DNA from: Roseomonas indoligenes
GTDB taxonomy: Bacteria > Pseudomonadota > Alphaproteobacteria > Acetobacterales > Acetobacteraceae
Direction: 5' to 3'
DNA length: 64,000 nucleotides
Assembly (NCBI RefSeq): GCF_017813365.1
Contig: NZ_JAGIZA010000002.1
Coordinates: 290,394-354,393, forward strand
A program made the position numbers and the translations under genes. Below the pieces are notes generated by a model. It was not told the origin of the DNA. It was given only the letters and a program-made list of their open reading frames with translations, and did no database searches. Every line of letters begins with the position of its first letter. Within the stretch, counting starts at the first letter, position 1. Shown here one piece after another: positions 52,631 through 61,873 of this stretch.

Positions 52631-54300
52631 CAGAACTGCACCATCGGCAGGTCCAGCCCCTTCTCCCGCGCCCAGTCCTTCGCCAGGTCGTAGCCCGCAT
52701 CGGCGTGGCGCATCACGCCCGTCGCCGGATCGTTCCACAGCACCCGCTTCAGACGACGTGCCGCATCAGGCGTGCCATCGGCCACGATCACCATCCCCGC
52801 GTGCTGGGAATACCCCATGCCAACGCCGCCGCCGTGGTGCAGCGAGACCCAGGTGGCGCCGGAGGCCGTGTTCAGCAGCGCGTTCAGCAGCGGCCAGTCG
52901 GACACGGCATCCGACCCATCCCGCATTGCCTCCGTCTCCCGGTTCGGCGAGGCGACGGACCCGCTGTCGAGGTGATCCCGCCCGATCACCACCGGCCCGA
53001 TCTCGCCCCGCGCCACCATCTCGTTGAAGGCCAGGCCCAGCCGGTGCCGGTCGCCAAGCCCCACCCAGCAGATGCGCGCCGGCAGGCCCTGGAAGGCGAT
53101 GCGCTTCTGCGCCATGTCCAGCCAGCGGTGCAGGTGCGGATCGTCGATCAGCTCCCGCACCTTCGCGTCCGTCTTGCGGATATCCTCCGGATCGCCGGAC
53201 AGCGCCGCCCAGCGGAAGGGCCCGATCCCCTTGCAGAACAGAGGCCGGATATAGGCGGGCACGAAGCCCGGGAAGTCGAAGGCCTCCGCCAGCCCCTCGT
53301 CCTTCGCCATCTGCCGGATGTTGTTGCCGTAATCCATGACGACGGACCCCATCTTCTTCAGGTCCAGCATCGCCTGCACATGCGCCACCATGCTGCGCTT
53401 CGCCGCGGCGGCCACGGCGGCCGGGTCGTTCTCCCGCTTCGCCATCCACTCCGCCAGCGTCCAGCCCGCGGGCAGGTAGCCGTTCGATGGGTCGTGCGCG
53501 CTGGTCTGGTCCGTCACGATGTCCGGCACCACGCCGCGCCGCACCAGTTCCGGGAAGACCTCCGCCGCATTCCCGAGCAGCCCGACGCTGATCGGCTTCT
53601 TCTCGATGCAGGCGCCGAAGACCATCGCCAGCGCCTTGTCGAGGTCGGCCGTGGCGTGATCCAGGTACCGGGTCTGCAGACGCTTCTCGATGCTGCTGGG
53701 CTGGCACTCCACCGCCAGCACGCTGGCGCCGGCGAAGACGCCAGCCAGGGGCTGCGCCCCGCCCATGCCGCCCAGCCCGCCCGTCAGGATCCAGCGCCCG
53801 GACAGGTCGCCGCCGAAATGCTGCCGCCCGGCCTCGGCGAAGGTCTCGTAGGTGCCCTGCACGATCCCCTGGGATCCGATGTAGATCCAGGACCCTGCCG
53901 TCATCTGGCCGTACATCATCAGCCCGGCCCGATCGAGCTCGCTAAACTTCTCCCAGTTCGCCCAGGCCGGCACGATGTTGGAATTGGCGATCAGCACGCG
54001 CGGTGCATCGGCATGCGTCTCGAACACGCCCACCGGCTTGCCGGACTGCACCAGCAGCGTCTGCGTGTCCTCCAGCCGCCGCAGCACGTCGCAGATCATC
54101 TCGTAGCTGCGCCAGTCCCGCGCCGCCCGCCCGATGCCGCCATAGACGACGAGGGAGCCGGGGTTCTCCGCCACCTCGTCGTCCAGGTTGTTCATCAGCA
54201 TCCGCAACGGGGCTTCCGTCACCCAGTGCTTCGCGGAAAGCGTCAGGCCGCGCGGCGCCCGGATGGCTGGCGCGTTGCGGAGGCGAGGGTTGTCGGTCAT
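52630..54300 (-). CDS. hutU: urocanate hydratase
   Basis: A 556-aa NAD-dependent hydratase making imidazolonepropionate. Landmarks: [10 protein letters not shown] near residue 54, [26 protein letters not shown] near 130, the NAD-binding [13 protein letters not shown] near 175, [15 protein letters not shown] near 365, the catalytic Cys region [24 protein letters not shown] near 405 and the C-terminal [18 protein letters not shown]. Full length for the family. Preceded at 9 bases by hutC, so one transcript. Confidence 0.95.
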   Translation of the reverse strand: MTDNPRLRNAPAIRAPRGLTLSAKHWVTEAPLRMLMNNLDDEVAENPGSLVVYGGIGRAARDWRSYEMICDVLRRLEDTQTLLVQSGKPVGVFETHADAPRVLIANSNIVPAWANWEKFSELDRAGLMMYGQMTAGSWIYIGSQGIVQGTYETFAEAGRQHFGGDLSGRWILTGGLGGMGGAQPLAGVFAGASVLAVECQPSSIEKRLQTRYLDHATADLDKALAMVFGACIEKKPISVGLLGNAAEVFPELVRRGVVPDIVTDQTSAHDPSNGYLPAGWTLAEWMAKRENDPAAVAAAAKRSMVAHVQAMLDLKKMGSVVMDYGNNIRQMAKDEGLAEAFDFPGFVPAYIRPLFCKGIGPFRWAALSGDPEDIRKTDAKVRELIDDPHLHRWLDMAQKRIAFQGLPARICWVGLGDRHRLGLAFNEMVARGEIGPVVIGRDHLDSGSVASPNRETEAMRDGSDAVSDWPLLNALLNTASGATWVSLHHGGGVGMGYSQHAGMVIVADGTPDAARRLKRVLWNDPATGVMRHADAGYDLAKDWAREKGLDLPMVQF

Positions 54301-54308
54301 CGAAATCC

Positions 54309-55055
54309 TCAGAACGGAAAATGCCCGCCCGGCCCGTCCTGCATCCGGTAGCGGCCGGAGAGCTCGAAGCGGCTGGCGGGTTGGGTCAGGCGGGAGAAGG
54401 TCGTGGCCTCACCGCGGCGGAAGGTGCGGCGGCGGATGACGAGGCAGGGATCGCGCGATCCCACCTCCAGCAGCCGGGCGATGGAGGAGGGGGGCAGGAC
54501 CGCCGTCACAGCCTGCTCCATCTCCTCCACCTCGCCCACCTCGCGCAGGAAGGCGTAGGTCGTGCGGGCGGAGAAGTCCTGCTCCTCATAGCCCGGCGCA
54601 TAGCCCGGGCGGATGAAGCGCTCCTCCAGCTGGATCGGCAGCCCGTCGCCCTTGTGCAGGATCATGGAGCCCGGCACCCGCCCACCGCGCGGCAGGCCCA
54701 GCGCATCCGCCGCCTCCTCCGTCATCGACGCCGTGCCGAGCGCCAGCACGGCGCAGGACCACTCCATCCCGCGCCCGCGGATCTCCTCCGCGATGCTCTC
54801 GATGCTGCTCAGCCCCGTGCGCGGCTTGCCTTCCGCGACGAAGGTCCCGACCCCCGGAACCTTCCGCAGCCGTCCCTCCCGCGCCAGCTCCGCGAAGGCG
54901 CGGTTCACCGTGATGCGGGAGACGCCGAGCATCGGCCCCAGCTCGTTCTCGCTGGGAATGCGCGCATGCACTGCCCAGTCGCCGGAGGCGATGCGGTCCC
55001 GCACGAAATCCTTCACCGCCTCGTAGCGAGGCTTCGGCGCGCCGCCATCGGGCAC
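54309..55055 (-). CDS. hutC: histidine utilisation repressor, GntR/HutC family
   Basis: A 248-aa repressor. The GntR winged helix is [20 protein letters not shown]...[43 protein letters not shown] (residues ~10-75), the UTRA effector domain follows ([47 protein letters not shown]). Family members are released by urocanate. It sits inside the operon it presumably controls, between the oxygenase and hutU. A palindrome resembling HutC operators lies upstream of the first gene. Confidence 0.9.
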   Translation of the reverse strand: MPDGGAPKPRYEAVKDFVRDRIASGDWAVHARIPSENELGPMLGVSRITVNRAFAELAREGRLRKVPGVGTFVAEGKPRTGLSSIESIAEEIRGRGMEWSCAVLALGTASMTEEAADALGLPRGGRVPGSMILHKGDGLPIQLEERFIRPGYAPGYEEQDFSARTTYAFLREVGEVEEMEQAVTAVLPPSSIARLLEVGSRDPCLVIRRRTFRRGEATTFSRLTQPASRFELSGRYRMQDGPGGHFPF

Positions 55056-55060
55056 GGCGC

Positions 55061-56035
55061 TCAGCCCGCTGCTGCCAACGTCTTGCGATACCCGAAGGCC
55101 TGGTCGAAGCGGTTCAGGATGTGCCGCCCCGCCGTGATCGGCTCGTAGCGCGCCTCGTCCTCCGGCGTGCCCAGTTCCCGCGGGTCGATCACCGCGCCGA
55201 AATCCGGGTCGTGGAAGGTGGCGATCGATATGCGCTCCCGCCCGCTGCGGTTCACCACGCGGTGCGGGGTGGAGGCGAATCGGTCATTGCTCCAGCGCCC
55301 GAGAAGGTCGCCCACGTTCACCACAAGCGTGCCGGGCAGGGGAGGGGCGTCGATCCACGCCCCGCTCTGCCTTTCCCGCACCTGCAGTCCGCCGTTGTCG
55401 TCCTGCCACAGCAGGGTGATGCACCCGAAATCCGTGTGCGGCGCCACGCCGTAGATCTCGTCCTCCGCCCCCACGTTCTGCGGCGGGTAGAAGATGGCCT
55501 GGGTGCGCTGCAGCGGCTTGCGGTAGCGCGGGGCAAAAAACCCTTCCTCCAGCCCCAGGCTCACCGCCACCGCACGCAGGAGGCGCCCGCCCAGCCCGAA
55601 CATCGCGTCGTAGTAGGCGGACATAGCCGGCCGCAGCGCCGGGGCGAAATCCGGCCACTGGTTCGGCCCGCGCAGCGCCTCGCCCGCCCGCACCGCGGAA
55701 TCGTCCTCCGGCAGCTCCAGCCCGATGGAGAAGAACTCCTTCCGGTCGGAGTGCTTGGCGCCCTCCATCAGCGCGCCGCCCATGGCGTGCCAGCCCCGGT
55801 GCCGCGCATTGGCCTTCACCCCCGCCTTCACCTCCGGCGGCAGGTGGAAGAAGTCCCGCGTCGCCAGGACGGCCCCCGCGATCACCGTATCGGGCACGCC
55901 GTGGCCGGAGACGTAGAAGAAGCCCGGGCCCGTGCAGGCCGCGCGGATCGCTTCCGCCACCTGCGGCACGGCGTTTGCTGAACCTTCGTTCAGACCGGAA
56001 ACATCGATCACGGGGAGAGAGGTCGTGTCCGCCAT
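55061..56035 (-). CDS. 2-oxoglutarate/Fe(II) oxygenase, isopenicillin N synthase family
   Basis: A 324-aa non-heme iron oxygenase. N-terminal DIOX_N part: LPVIDVSGLNEG, GPGFFYVSGHGVPD, FFHLPPEVKAGVKAN. Iron ligands: APHTDFGCITLLWQDDNGGL (His-x-Asp) near residue 198 and STPHRVVNRSGRERISIATF (His, then Arg-x-Ser for 2-oxoglutarate) near 260. ATG 56035 is fixed by GGAGG eight bases upstream. It is the first gene of the hut unit, 6 bases before hutC, so histidine or a derivative is a plausible substrate, but such oxygenases are promiscuously annotated and none of the known hut steps needs one. Confidence 0.88.
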   Translation of the reverse strand: MADTTSLPVIDVSGLNEGSANAVPQVAEAIRAACTGPGFFYVSGHGVPDTVIAGAVLATRDFFHLPPEVKAGVKANARHRGWHAMGGALMEGAKHSDRKEFFSIGLELPEDDSAVRAGEALRGPNQWPDFAPALRPAMSAYYDAMFGLGGRLLRAVAVSLGLEEGFFAPRYRKPLQRTQAIFYPPQNVGAEDEIYGVAPHTDFGCITLLWQDDNGGLQVRERQSGAWIDAPPLPGTLVVNVGDLLGRWSNDRFASTPHRVVNRSGRERISIATFHDPDFGAVIDPRELGTPEDEARYEPITAGRHILNRFDQAFGYRKTLAAAG

Positions 56036-56102
56036 GCGCTTGGCCTCCATGCCGGAAAGGGCAGGCCCCTTGATCCGCCGACCCCGGGATGGTTACGTTC
56101 AT

Positions 56103-56120
56103 AACCTGTCATGTCAAGTT
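56103..56120. promoter_or_regulatory. candidate HutC operator / divergent hut-ABC promoter region
   Basis: AACCTGTCATGTCAAGTT is an 18-bp palindrome (14 symmetric positions, centre CATG). Its minus-strand core CTTGACATGACAGG resembles the CTTG-N6-CAAG HutC sites known in Pseudomonas. Within it, minus-strand TTGACA (56117-56112) is a perfect -35 box, 17 bases from AACCAT, which would drive the oxygenase-hut genes; bound HutC would cover it. A second repeat GGTTA-N6-TAACC (56091-56106) overlaps. The 171-base gap 56036-56206 holds both divergent promoters. Confidence 0.55.
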
Positions 56121-56206
56121 AGGCTCCGCTGGCGGAAGCCGCCCGGCCCGGTCAACAATCCCCGTCAACGCGGCCCGGAGTCCCGGGCGATCGCAGGAGA
56201 ACCAGG

Positions 56207-57040
56207 ATGACCCTCACCCGCCGCGGCCTCGGTGCCGCCGCCCTCGGAACCGGCCTGGCGGCCGCCTTCGTGCACCGCGCCGCCGCCAACAACCTGGAGA
56301 AGGCGAAGAAGGCCGGTGAGCTGGTGGTCGCCACCGAGATGCACTTCGCGCCCTTCGACTTCACCGAGGCGGGCAAGCAGACCGGGCTGAACCTTGAGCT
56401 CTTCACGGAGTTCGGCAAGGAGATCGGGGTCAAGATCACCTTCCAGGACCTGCCCTGGCCCGCCGTGCTGCCGGGGCTGGAGGCCAGCCGCTACGACCTC
56501 GTCGGCGGCCCTGCCACCATCACCAAGGCGCGCGCGGAGCGCTACCGCTTCTCCGTGCCGGTCGCCGAGGCCACCGTGGCCCTGCTGAAGCGCACGAACG
56601 ACAGCAGCATCACCAAGCCGCAGGACATCGCGGGCAAGCAGCTCGGCGGCGCCACCGCCACCGCGCAGCTCGCCCAGTTCCAGGCCTTCGTCGCAACCCT
56701 GCCCGGCACCACCCCGCCGATCCGCGAGTACCAGTCCTTCTCCGAGGCCTATGCCGACCTCGCGGCCGGACGCATCGTGGCAGTGGCGAATTCCCTGCCC
56801 AACATCGCCTATGTCGCGAAGCAGCGCCCGAACGTGTTCAGCGTCGTGCAGCCGCCCTTCGGCACCAAGTCCTACTTCGGCTATATCGGCCGCAAGGACG
56901 CGGATTCCGCCCCGCTGCTGGACGCGCTGGACGCCGCCATCGTGAAGATGCGGAACGACGGCCGCCTGACGGCCATGCAGACCAAGTGGTTCGGCCAGTC
57001 CTTCGACACGCCGGACAAGCCTATCGAGCCGGCGCTCTAG
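56207..57040 (+). CDS. polar amino acid ABC transporter substrate-binding protein
   Basis: A 277-aa periplasmic receptor of the HisJ/GltI type. Tat-like signal (TRRGLGAAALGTGLAAAF). The mature part shows VVATEMHFAPFDFTEAGKQTGLNLELF, FQDLPWPAVLPGLEASRYDLVGGPATITKARAERYRFS, and PQDIAGKQLGGATATAQL. Divergent from the hut genes and next to a HutC-like operator, so histidine or urocanate is a reasonable ligand guess. The usual ligand-anchoring Arg after 'T' is present in TKARAERY. Confidence 0.88.
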   Translation: MTLTRRGLGAAALGTGLAAAFVHRAAANNLEKAKKAGELVVATEMHFAPFDFTEAGKQTGLNLELFTEFGKEIGVKITFQDLPWPAVLPGLEASRYDLVGGPATITKARAERYRFSVPVAEATVALLKRTNDSSITKPQDIAGKQLGGATATAQLAQFQAFVATLPGTTPPIREYQSFSEAYADLAAGRIVAVANSLPNIAYVAKQRPNVFSVVQPPFGTKSYFGYIGRKDADSAPLLDALDAAIVKMRNDGRLTAMQTKWFGQSFDTPDKPIEPAL

Positions 57041-57043
57041 CCC

Positions 57044-57679
57044 TTGGACTGGGCTTTCGTAGAAGAAGCCCTGCCCCCGCTCCTTCGCGGGGCGGTGGCC
57101 ACGGTGGCGGTGTCCCTCGCCGGCATCGCCCTCGGCTTCGCGGCGGGGGCGGCCATCGCGGCCGCCTCCACCGCGGCCAGCCGAGGGCTGCGCGGCGCCG
57201 CGGCGCTCTACATCTCCTTCTTCCGCGGGGTGCCGTTGCTGGTGCAGCTCCTGCTCGCCTACTACGCGCTGCCCTTCCTCGGCATCGATATCCCGGCCAT
57301 CGTCGCGGCCGTGGGCACGCTCGGCCTCTGCTGCGCGGCCTATATGGCGGAGATCCTGCGCGGCGGGCTCGCCACGGTGCCGCCCGGCGCGGTGGAGGCG
57401 GCGCGGCTCCTCGGCCTGACGCGCGCGCAGACCTTCCTCCGCATCCGCCTGCCGATCGCCGCCCGCACCATGCGCCCGGCGATCGTGGGGGAGGCGATCA
57501 TGATCATGAAGGCCTCCTCCCTCATCTCCCTCGTCGGGATCATGGAGCTGACGCGCACCTCCCAGGCGCTGGCATCCTCCACCTTCATGCCGCTGCAGTC
57601 CTACGCGCTCTGCGGCGGCATCTATCTCGTCATCAACTTCGTGCTGATGGCGGTCGGCTGGGACCGGAAGCGCGCATGA
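57044..57679 (+). CDS. polar amino acid ABC transporter permease
   Basis: A 211-aa HisQM/GlnP-type permease. Membrane segments include LLRGAVATVAVSLAGIALGFAAGAAI and ALYISFFRGVPLLVQLLLAYYALP, with the coupling loop [28 protein letters not shown] near residue 115 and IMIMKASSLISLVGIMEL. Start is TTG 57044 (LDWAFVEEALPPLL), three bases after the receptor stop. The stop overlaps the first of three tandem start-like ATGs. Confidence 0.88.
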   Translation: MDWAFVEEALPPLLRGAVATVAVSLAGIALGFAAGAAIAAASTAASRGLRGAAALYISFFRGVPLLVQLLLAYYALPFLGIDIPAIVAAVGTLGLCCAAYMAEILRGGLATVPPGAVEAARLLGLTRAQTFLRIRLPIAARTMRPAIVGEAIMIMKASSLISLVGIMELTRTSQALASSTFMPLQSYALCGGIYLVINFVLMAVGWDRKRA

Positions 57680-57732
57680 GCGTCGCCGCGAAGAGGCGCA
57701 CATGAGCGTCGCCAGGAAGGGGCGCCAATGAG
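57676..57732 (+). repeat. 26-bp translation-start segment in tandem triplicate, with two 9-codon mini-ORFs
   Basis: ATGAGCGTCG occurs at 57676, 57702 and 57728, exactly 26 bases apart, each preceded by a purine-rich ribosome-site-like stretch (AAGAGG, AGGAAGGGG). Because 26 is not a multiple of three the three ATGs are in three frames. The first two encode MSVAAKRRT and MSVARKGRQ, and each stop (57703, 57729) overlaps the next ATG as ATGA; the first ATG likewise overlaps the upstream permease stop. Only the third continues as the next permease. Confidence 0.9.
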
Positions 57733-58384
57733 CGTCGTCTCCGAAACCCTCTGGGCCGTGGCGCGCGGGCTGCCGCTCACGGTCGGAATCTGGCTCGCCT
57801 CCGTCGCCACGGGGCTGCTCGTAGGCGTGCTCGTCGCCTGCGCGCGCCACTTCGGCGGCTGGGTCGTCAACGCCGCCCTCGCCACGCTGGTGGAGGTGGT
57901 GCGCGGCGTGCCCTTCGTGGTGCAGGCCTTCCTGCTCTACTACGGCGGCCCCTTCATCGGGCTGGACCTGACGCCGGTCGTCGCCGGCTGGCTCGCCCTC
58001 TCCGTCTACGCCGCCGCCTATTTCAGCGAGGTTTTCCGCGCCGGCTTCCGCGCCATCCCCGCAGGCCACACGGAGGCGGCGCGGCTGCTCGGCCTGAAGA
58101 CGAACCAGACCATCACCCGCATCCTGCTGCCGGAGATGGCGCTCTCCGTCCTGCCCGCGCTGGCCAACCTCGCGGTCATCCTCATCAAGGAAACGGCTAT
58201 CCTCTCGATCATCACCGTGCCGGAGCTGACCTTCACCGTCTCCGGCGTCGGCAGCGCCACCTTCGCCTTCGCGCAGACCATGGCGGCGCTCGCCCTCAGC
58301 TACTGGCTGCTGGTGGAGCTCACCGCCTGGGCGGCGCGACGCCTGGAACGCGGCATCGCCCGCGCCACCCTCGGGACAGCCTGA
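57728..58384 (+). CDS. polar amino acid ABC transporter permease (second)
   Basis: A 218-aa permease, partner of the preceding one. Segments: [51 protein letters not shown], coupling loop [29 protein letters not shown] near residue 110, and [18 protein letters not shown]. The true ATG is the third copy in a triplicated start region. Its stop overlaps the ATPase ATG (TGATG). Confidence 0.9.
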   Translation: MSVVSETLWAVARGLPLTVGIWLASVATGLLVGVLVACARHFGGWVVNAALATLVEVVRGVPFVVQAFLLYYGGPFIGLDLTPVVAGWLALSVYAAAYFSEVFRAGFRAIPAGHTEAARLLGLKTNQTITRILLPEMALSVLPALANLAVILIKETAILSIITVPELTFTVSGVGSATFAFAQTMAALALSYWLLVELTAWAARRLERGIARATLGTA

Positions 58385-59307
58385 TGACCACGCCCTTCCT
58401 GCAAGCGGAGAAGCTGGAGCGCCGCGTCGGCGACACGCAGATCCTCGCCGGCATCGACCTCTCCGTGAACAAGGGCGAGGTGGTCGGCCTCATTGGTCCC
58501 AGCGGCTCCGGCAAGTCCTCGCTGCTCCGCGCCATCGCCGGCCTCGATCCCCTCACCGGTGGCCGCGTTCTGGTGGAGGGGCGCACGCCCACGCCGGGCG
58601 ACGGCACGATCGGGATGGTGTTCCAGCAGTTCAATCTCTGGCCGCACCTCACGGCCGGGGAGAACGTGGCCCTCGCGCTCCGCCTCGTTCGCAAGATGCC
58701 GCGCGCGGAGGCGACCGAGCGCGCCCGCGCCATGCTGGACCGGGTGGGCCTGCTGAAACTCGCGGATCGCCGCCCCGCCCAGCTCTCGGGCGGCCAGCAG
58801 CAGCGTGTGGCCATCGCGCGCACGCTGGCCATGGAGCCCCGCCTCATCCTTTTCGACGAGCCCACCGCCAGCCTGGACCCGGAGCTGACGACGGAGGTGC
58901 TGGACGTGATCCGCGGCCTGGCGGAGACGGGGATGACGATGCTCGTCGTCTCGCACGAGATGGGCTTCGTGGCCTCGGTCGCCTCGCGCGCCGCGTTCCT
59001 GGACCATGGCCGCGTGCTGGTGGACGGCCCCGCCAAGGCGGTGTTCCGCGACGCGGAGGAGCCGCGCCTGCGCCGCTTCCTCTCCACCTACCTGCAGCGC
59101 GTCGCCTGGGCGCCTGACCCTGAACCCGTCCCGGCGGCGGATCCCGGCCCCCTCGCCACCTTCGCCCTGCTCCAGCAGCCCGCCGCACCGGAGGGCAGCA
59201 CCATGTCCCTCCTCGGCCTCCCGCCCGCCGCACCTCCCGGCGGCTTCTCCCTGCTCGATTCCATGGGGGATCCCGCCGCTCCGAAGAGCCCGAAGGCGGA
59301 CGGGTGA
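58384..59307 (+). CDS. polar amino acid ABC transporter ATP-binding protein with C-terminal tail
   Basis: A 307-aa PAAT ATPase. Walker [15 protein letters not shown] near residue 38, Q-loop [16 protein letters not shown], signature [15 protein letters not shown] near 137, Walker [14 protein letters not shown], switch VVSHEMGFV. The family normally ends near residue 240 (FLSTYLQR); here ~67 further residues, rich in Pro, Ala and Gly ([13 protein letters not shown]...SPKADG), follow. These may be disordered or regulatory. Last gene of the importer. Confidence 0.93.
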   Translation: MTTPFLQAEKLERRVGDTQILAGIDLSVNKGEVVGLIGPSGSGKSSLLRAIAGLDPLTGGRVLVEGRTPTPGDGTIGMVFQQFNLWPHLTAGENVALALRLVRKMPRAEATERARAMLDRVGLLKLADRRPAQLSGGQQQRVAIARTLAMEPRLILFDEPTASLDPELTTEVLDVIRGLAETGMTMLVVSHEMGFVASVASRAAFLDHGRVLVDGPAKAVFRDAEEPRLRRFLSTYLQRVAWAPDPEPVPAADPGPLATFALLQQPAAPEGSTMSLLGLPPAAPPGGFSLLDSMGDPAAPKSPKADG

Positions 59308-59376
59308 GACACCCGCGCGCAACCGCGCGCCATCTCCGGGCGTAGCAGCCCAGGCGCAACCGCAGGACCGCACCGG

Positions 59377-60363
59377 ATGCAGCGACGCAGTTTTCTCACC
59401 CTTGCCGCCCTCGCCCCCCCGTTCGCGCCACTCGCCGTGCGCGCCCAGGGCAGCGGTGCCTCGGCATGGGCCCCGCACGGCCCCGTCCGCCTGATCGTGC
59501 CCTTCGCCCCGGGCGGCTCGCAGGACGTGCTGGGCCGCCTGCTGGCCCAGGCCGCCGCGCCGATCCTCGGCCAGAATGTCGTCGTGGAGAACCGTGCCGG
59601 CGCCGGCGGCGTGCTCGGCGCGGAGGCCGTGGCCCGCGCCGCCCCGGACGGGCTGACGATCCTCCTCGCCACCGCCGGCCAGCTCACCATCGCCAAGGCC
59701 ATCGGCCGCCGCCTGAGCTACGATCCGATCACGGACTTCACGCCCGTCCTCTACCTCGTGGACAGCCCCGTGGCGCTGCTGGCGGCACCCCAGCTGAACG
59801 TGAGGGACGCCGCGGACCTGCTGCAGCGCGCGCGGCAGGCGACGCAGCCGCTGCCCTATGCCTCCACGGGCATCGGCACCAACACGCACCTCATCATGGA
59901 GGACCTGAAGGCACGCGAGCACCTGAACGTGGAGCACGTGCCCTATCGCGGCGCCGCGGCCGCCTTCAACGACCTGGCCGCCGGCCGCATCGCGCTGATG
60001 TTCGTCTCCGTCCCCTCCGTGCTCGCCACGGATGGGACGCAGTTCAAGGTCGTGGCCGTCACCTCGCGGGAACGCTTTCCCGCCACGCCAGAGGTGCCGA
60101 CCCTCAGCGAATCCGGCGTGAAGGATTTCGAGGCGAGCATCTGGACCGGCCTCTCCGCCCCGAAGGGCACGCCCGCCCCGGTCGTGGCGCGCCTAGCCGA
60201 TGCCTTTCGCGAGGCCATGGCGAGCGACCTTCTCCGTGCTCGGCTCGGCGGGCTGGGCGTGACGCCCAACGGCGCGGACGGCACCGCCTTCGGCGCGATG
60301 CTGCAGGATGACCTGGAGCGCTGGACCCGCGTCGCCGCCCCGCTGCACATCCAGCTGGACTGA
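59377..60363 (+). CDS. Bug/TctC family tripartite tricarboxylate receptor
   Basis: A 328-aa solute receptor of the Bug family. Tat-type signal RRSFLTLAALAPPF; mature motifs PVRLIVPFAPGGSQDVLGRLLAQ, NVVVENRAGAGGVLGAEAVA, LPYASTGIGTNTHLIMEDLK and VEHVPYRGAAAAFNDLAAGRIALMF. Such receptors bind carboxylates with a few backbone contacts. No TctA/TctB permeases are nearby, as is usual for expanded Bug families in Roseomonas-like genomes. Confidence 0.92.
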   Translation: MQRRSFLTLAALAPPFAPLAVRAQGSGASAWAPHGPVRLIVPFAPGGSQDVLGRLLAQAAAPILGQNVVVENRAGAGGVLGAEAVARAAPDGLTILLATAGQLTIAKAIGRRLSYDPITDFTPVLYLVDSPVALLAAPQLNVRDAADLLQRARQATQPLPYASTGIGTNTHLIMEDLKAREHLNVEHVPYRGAAAAFNDLAAGRIALMFVSVPSVLATDGTQFKVVAVTSRERFPATPEVPTLSESGVKDFEASIWTGLSAPKGTPAPVVARLADAFREAMASDLLRARLGGLGVTPNGADGTAFGAMLQDDLERWTRVAAPLHIQLD

Positions 60364-60379
60364 CCGGGCGCGCGGGCCA

Positions 60380-60691
60380 TCAGTTCCGCTGCCGCCGCAG
60401 CATCTCCCGGGACACCGTCACCACCTCCTCCGCGACGATGGCGCGCAGCTCCGCGCCCTCGCGCGGGCTGGCCGTGTCGAAGGCGGTCAGCACCATCAGC
60501 ACCTCGTTCGCGGCCCGGCGCAGATAGAGGACGGGATCCGGCGCGTGGCGAAGCCCTTCCTCCAGCGCCGCGCGCACGGCCTCCGCGATGAGCTGGCGCG
60601 CCATGTCGTCCTGCATCGCGTCGCGCCGCTCAGGCTGGTCGTCGCACCGCGCGCACTCGGCCACCCCGTGCGGCCATCGCTCTCTCGACAT
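60380..60691 (-). CDS. small helical protein of unknown function
   Basis: A 103-aa frame. The C-terminal 75 residues (from MQDDMARQLIAEAVRAALEEGL, ATG 60616) look like a real helical protein; the first 25 with a CARC pair may or may not be translated (ATG 60691). No family known. The gene is convergent with the Bug receptor and downstream of the opine-dehydrogenase-like gene. Confidence 0.45.
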   Translation of the reverse strand: MSRERWPHGVAECARCDDQPERRDAMQDDMARQLIAEAVRAALEEGLRHAPDPVLYLRRAANEVLMVLTAFDTASPREGAELRAIVAEEVVTVSREMLRRQRN

Positions 60692-60805
60692 CCATGCTGT
60701 CCTCCGGCTCCGGCCCGCGCCGCCATGGCGGGGCCGGGCCGGACCATGCGTCCGGTGCCGCGCCGCAAACAGCCGGGTCGTGCCGATGGCCGGGATCGGC
60801 GTTGC

Positions 60806-61873
60806 CTATCCCTCCCGCCCGTATCCCCGGATGAGCGCGCCCTGCAGCGTCGCGGGATCCAGCCCCTCCAGCAGGGGATTGTCCCGCAGCCCGGATCCCC
60901 ACAGCACCTCCAGCGCCGTCACCACCGCCTCCGTCGCGGGCATGGTGATGGCTTGGCCGCGTGCCAGCCACAGGTAGAAAGCCAGGCCATAGGGCACGTC
61001 CTCCGTCACGTAGCGCGTCTCCATGGAGGCGGGCCCCAGCACGGAGCCGCGCGAGGCGGCAATCGCCGCCGCCATCTCCGCCAGCGGCCCCAGGGGCACG
61101 CCGTTCGCGCGGTGCAGGGACTCCTCAAGCCCCAGCGCCGCCACGCCGAAGGCGGCGGCCAGGGTCTCGCGTTCCACCGCCAGTGCCTCCATCATCCGGC
61201 AGGCGGCGGGCGTCATCAGCGCGTATTGCGGCCAGGCCTCCCCGCGCTCGATCCGCGTCACGTTCGTCAGCGCCAGCACGGCGTGGATGATGGGATTGGC
61301 ATTCGCCAGCCCGGCCTGCAGCGCGTGCGGCACAGGCGGGCTGGCATGGCCGAACAGCGCGGTGGCCAGCGCGCCCATCTCCCCCGCGGAGGCCGCGGGC
61401 ACCGCCGCCATGTCCACCGCCGCGCGGATCGCCGCCACCCGCACCCGCCCCGGTGAGGGCCGGCGCGCCGTGACGGGCGTGGTGCCCATGGCGCCGATGG
61501 CCGCGCGCCCCGCCGGGGCCCCGCGCGCCGCCAGCATCGCGTCCAGCGCCAGCGGCGACAGCGCGGCGGCCGGCGCGATCAGCAGCGGCAGGCGCGCCGG
61601 CAGCGCCGCGGCGATCCGCGGCAGCAGCGCGGGGAAGGCGTAGGCCGGCACGGCCAGCAGCGCCACGTCAGCATCGCTGAACGCATCCCCCAGCCCCTGC
61701 GCCACGCGCAGCGGGAAGCGCCCTTCCAGCGCGCCCTCCGCCTCGATCGAATCCACCAGCCCTGCCGTGCCCGCGCCGGAGGGCGACCAGAGCGACACGT
61801 CATGCCCGCGGGATGCCGCCAACACCGCCGCCGCCGGCCCCACCGAACCCGCCCCCAGCACGCAAAGCCGCAT
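60806..61873 (-). CDS. octopine/nopaline dehydrogenase family NAD(P)-dependent oxidoreductase
   Basis: A 355-aa two-domain dehydrogenase. Rossmann motif MRLCVLGAGSVGPAAAVLAASRG at the start, then VALLAVPAYAFPALLPRIAAAL near 75. The opine-DH C-terminal domain has GLANANPIIHAVLALTNVTRIERGEAW with the catalytic His (near 205) and ETRYVTEDVPYGLAFYLWLARGQ near 295. Family enzymes reductively join amino acids with keto acids, or do the reverse. Placed between two Bug receptors, it may handle an imported compound, but the neighbours run in other directions and no operon is evident. Confidence 0.85.
   Translation of the reverse strand: MRLCVLGAGSVGPAAAVLAASRGHDVSLWSPSGAGTAGLVDSIEAEGALEGRFPLRVAQGLGDAFSDADVALLAVPAYAFPALLPRIAAALPARLPLLIAPAAALSPLALDAMLAARGAPAGRAAIGAMGTTPVTARRPSPGRVRVAAIRAAVDMAAVPAASAGEMGALATALFGHASPPVPHALQAGLANANPIIHAVLALTNVTRIERGEAWPQYALMTPAACRMMEALAVERETLAAAFGVAALGLEESLHRANGVPLGPLAEMAAAIAASRGSVLGPASMETRYVTEDVPYGLAFYLWLARGQAITMPATEAVVTALEVLWGSGLRDNPLLEGLDPATLQGALIRGYGREG

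Noticed and set aside
51155-54300. HutH/HutU-like genes as an ergothioneine breakdown pair
   Set aside because: The lyase has the Ala-Ser-Gly MIO motif and full hut context with hutI and hutC; ergothionases lack MIO.
59313-59330. GCGCGC-AACC-GCGCGC hairpin after the importer ATPase as a terminator
   Set aside because: Only six alternating GC pairs and no T-run; such repeats are frequent by chance at this base composition.
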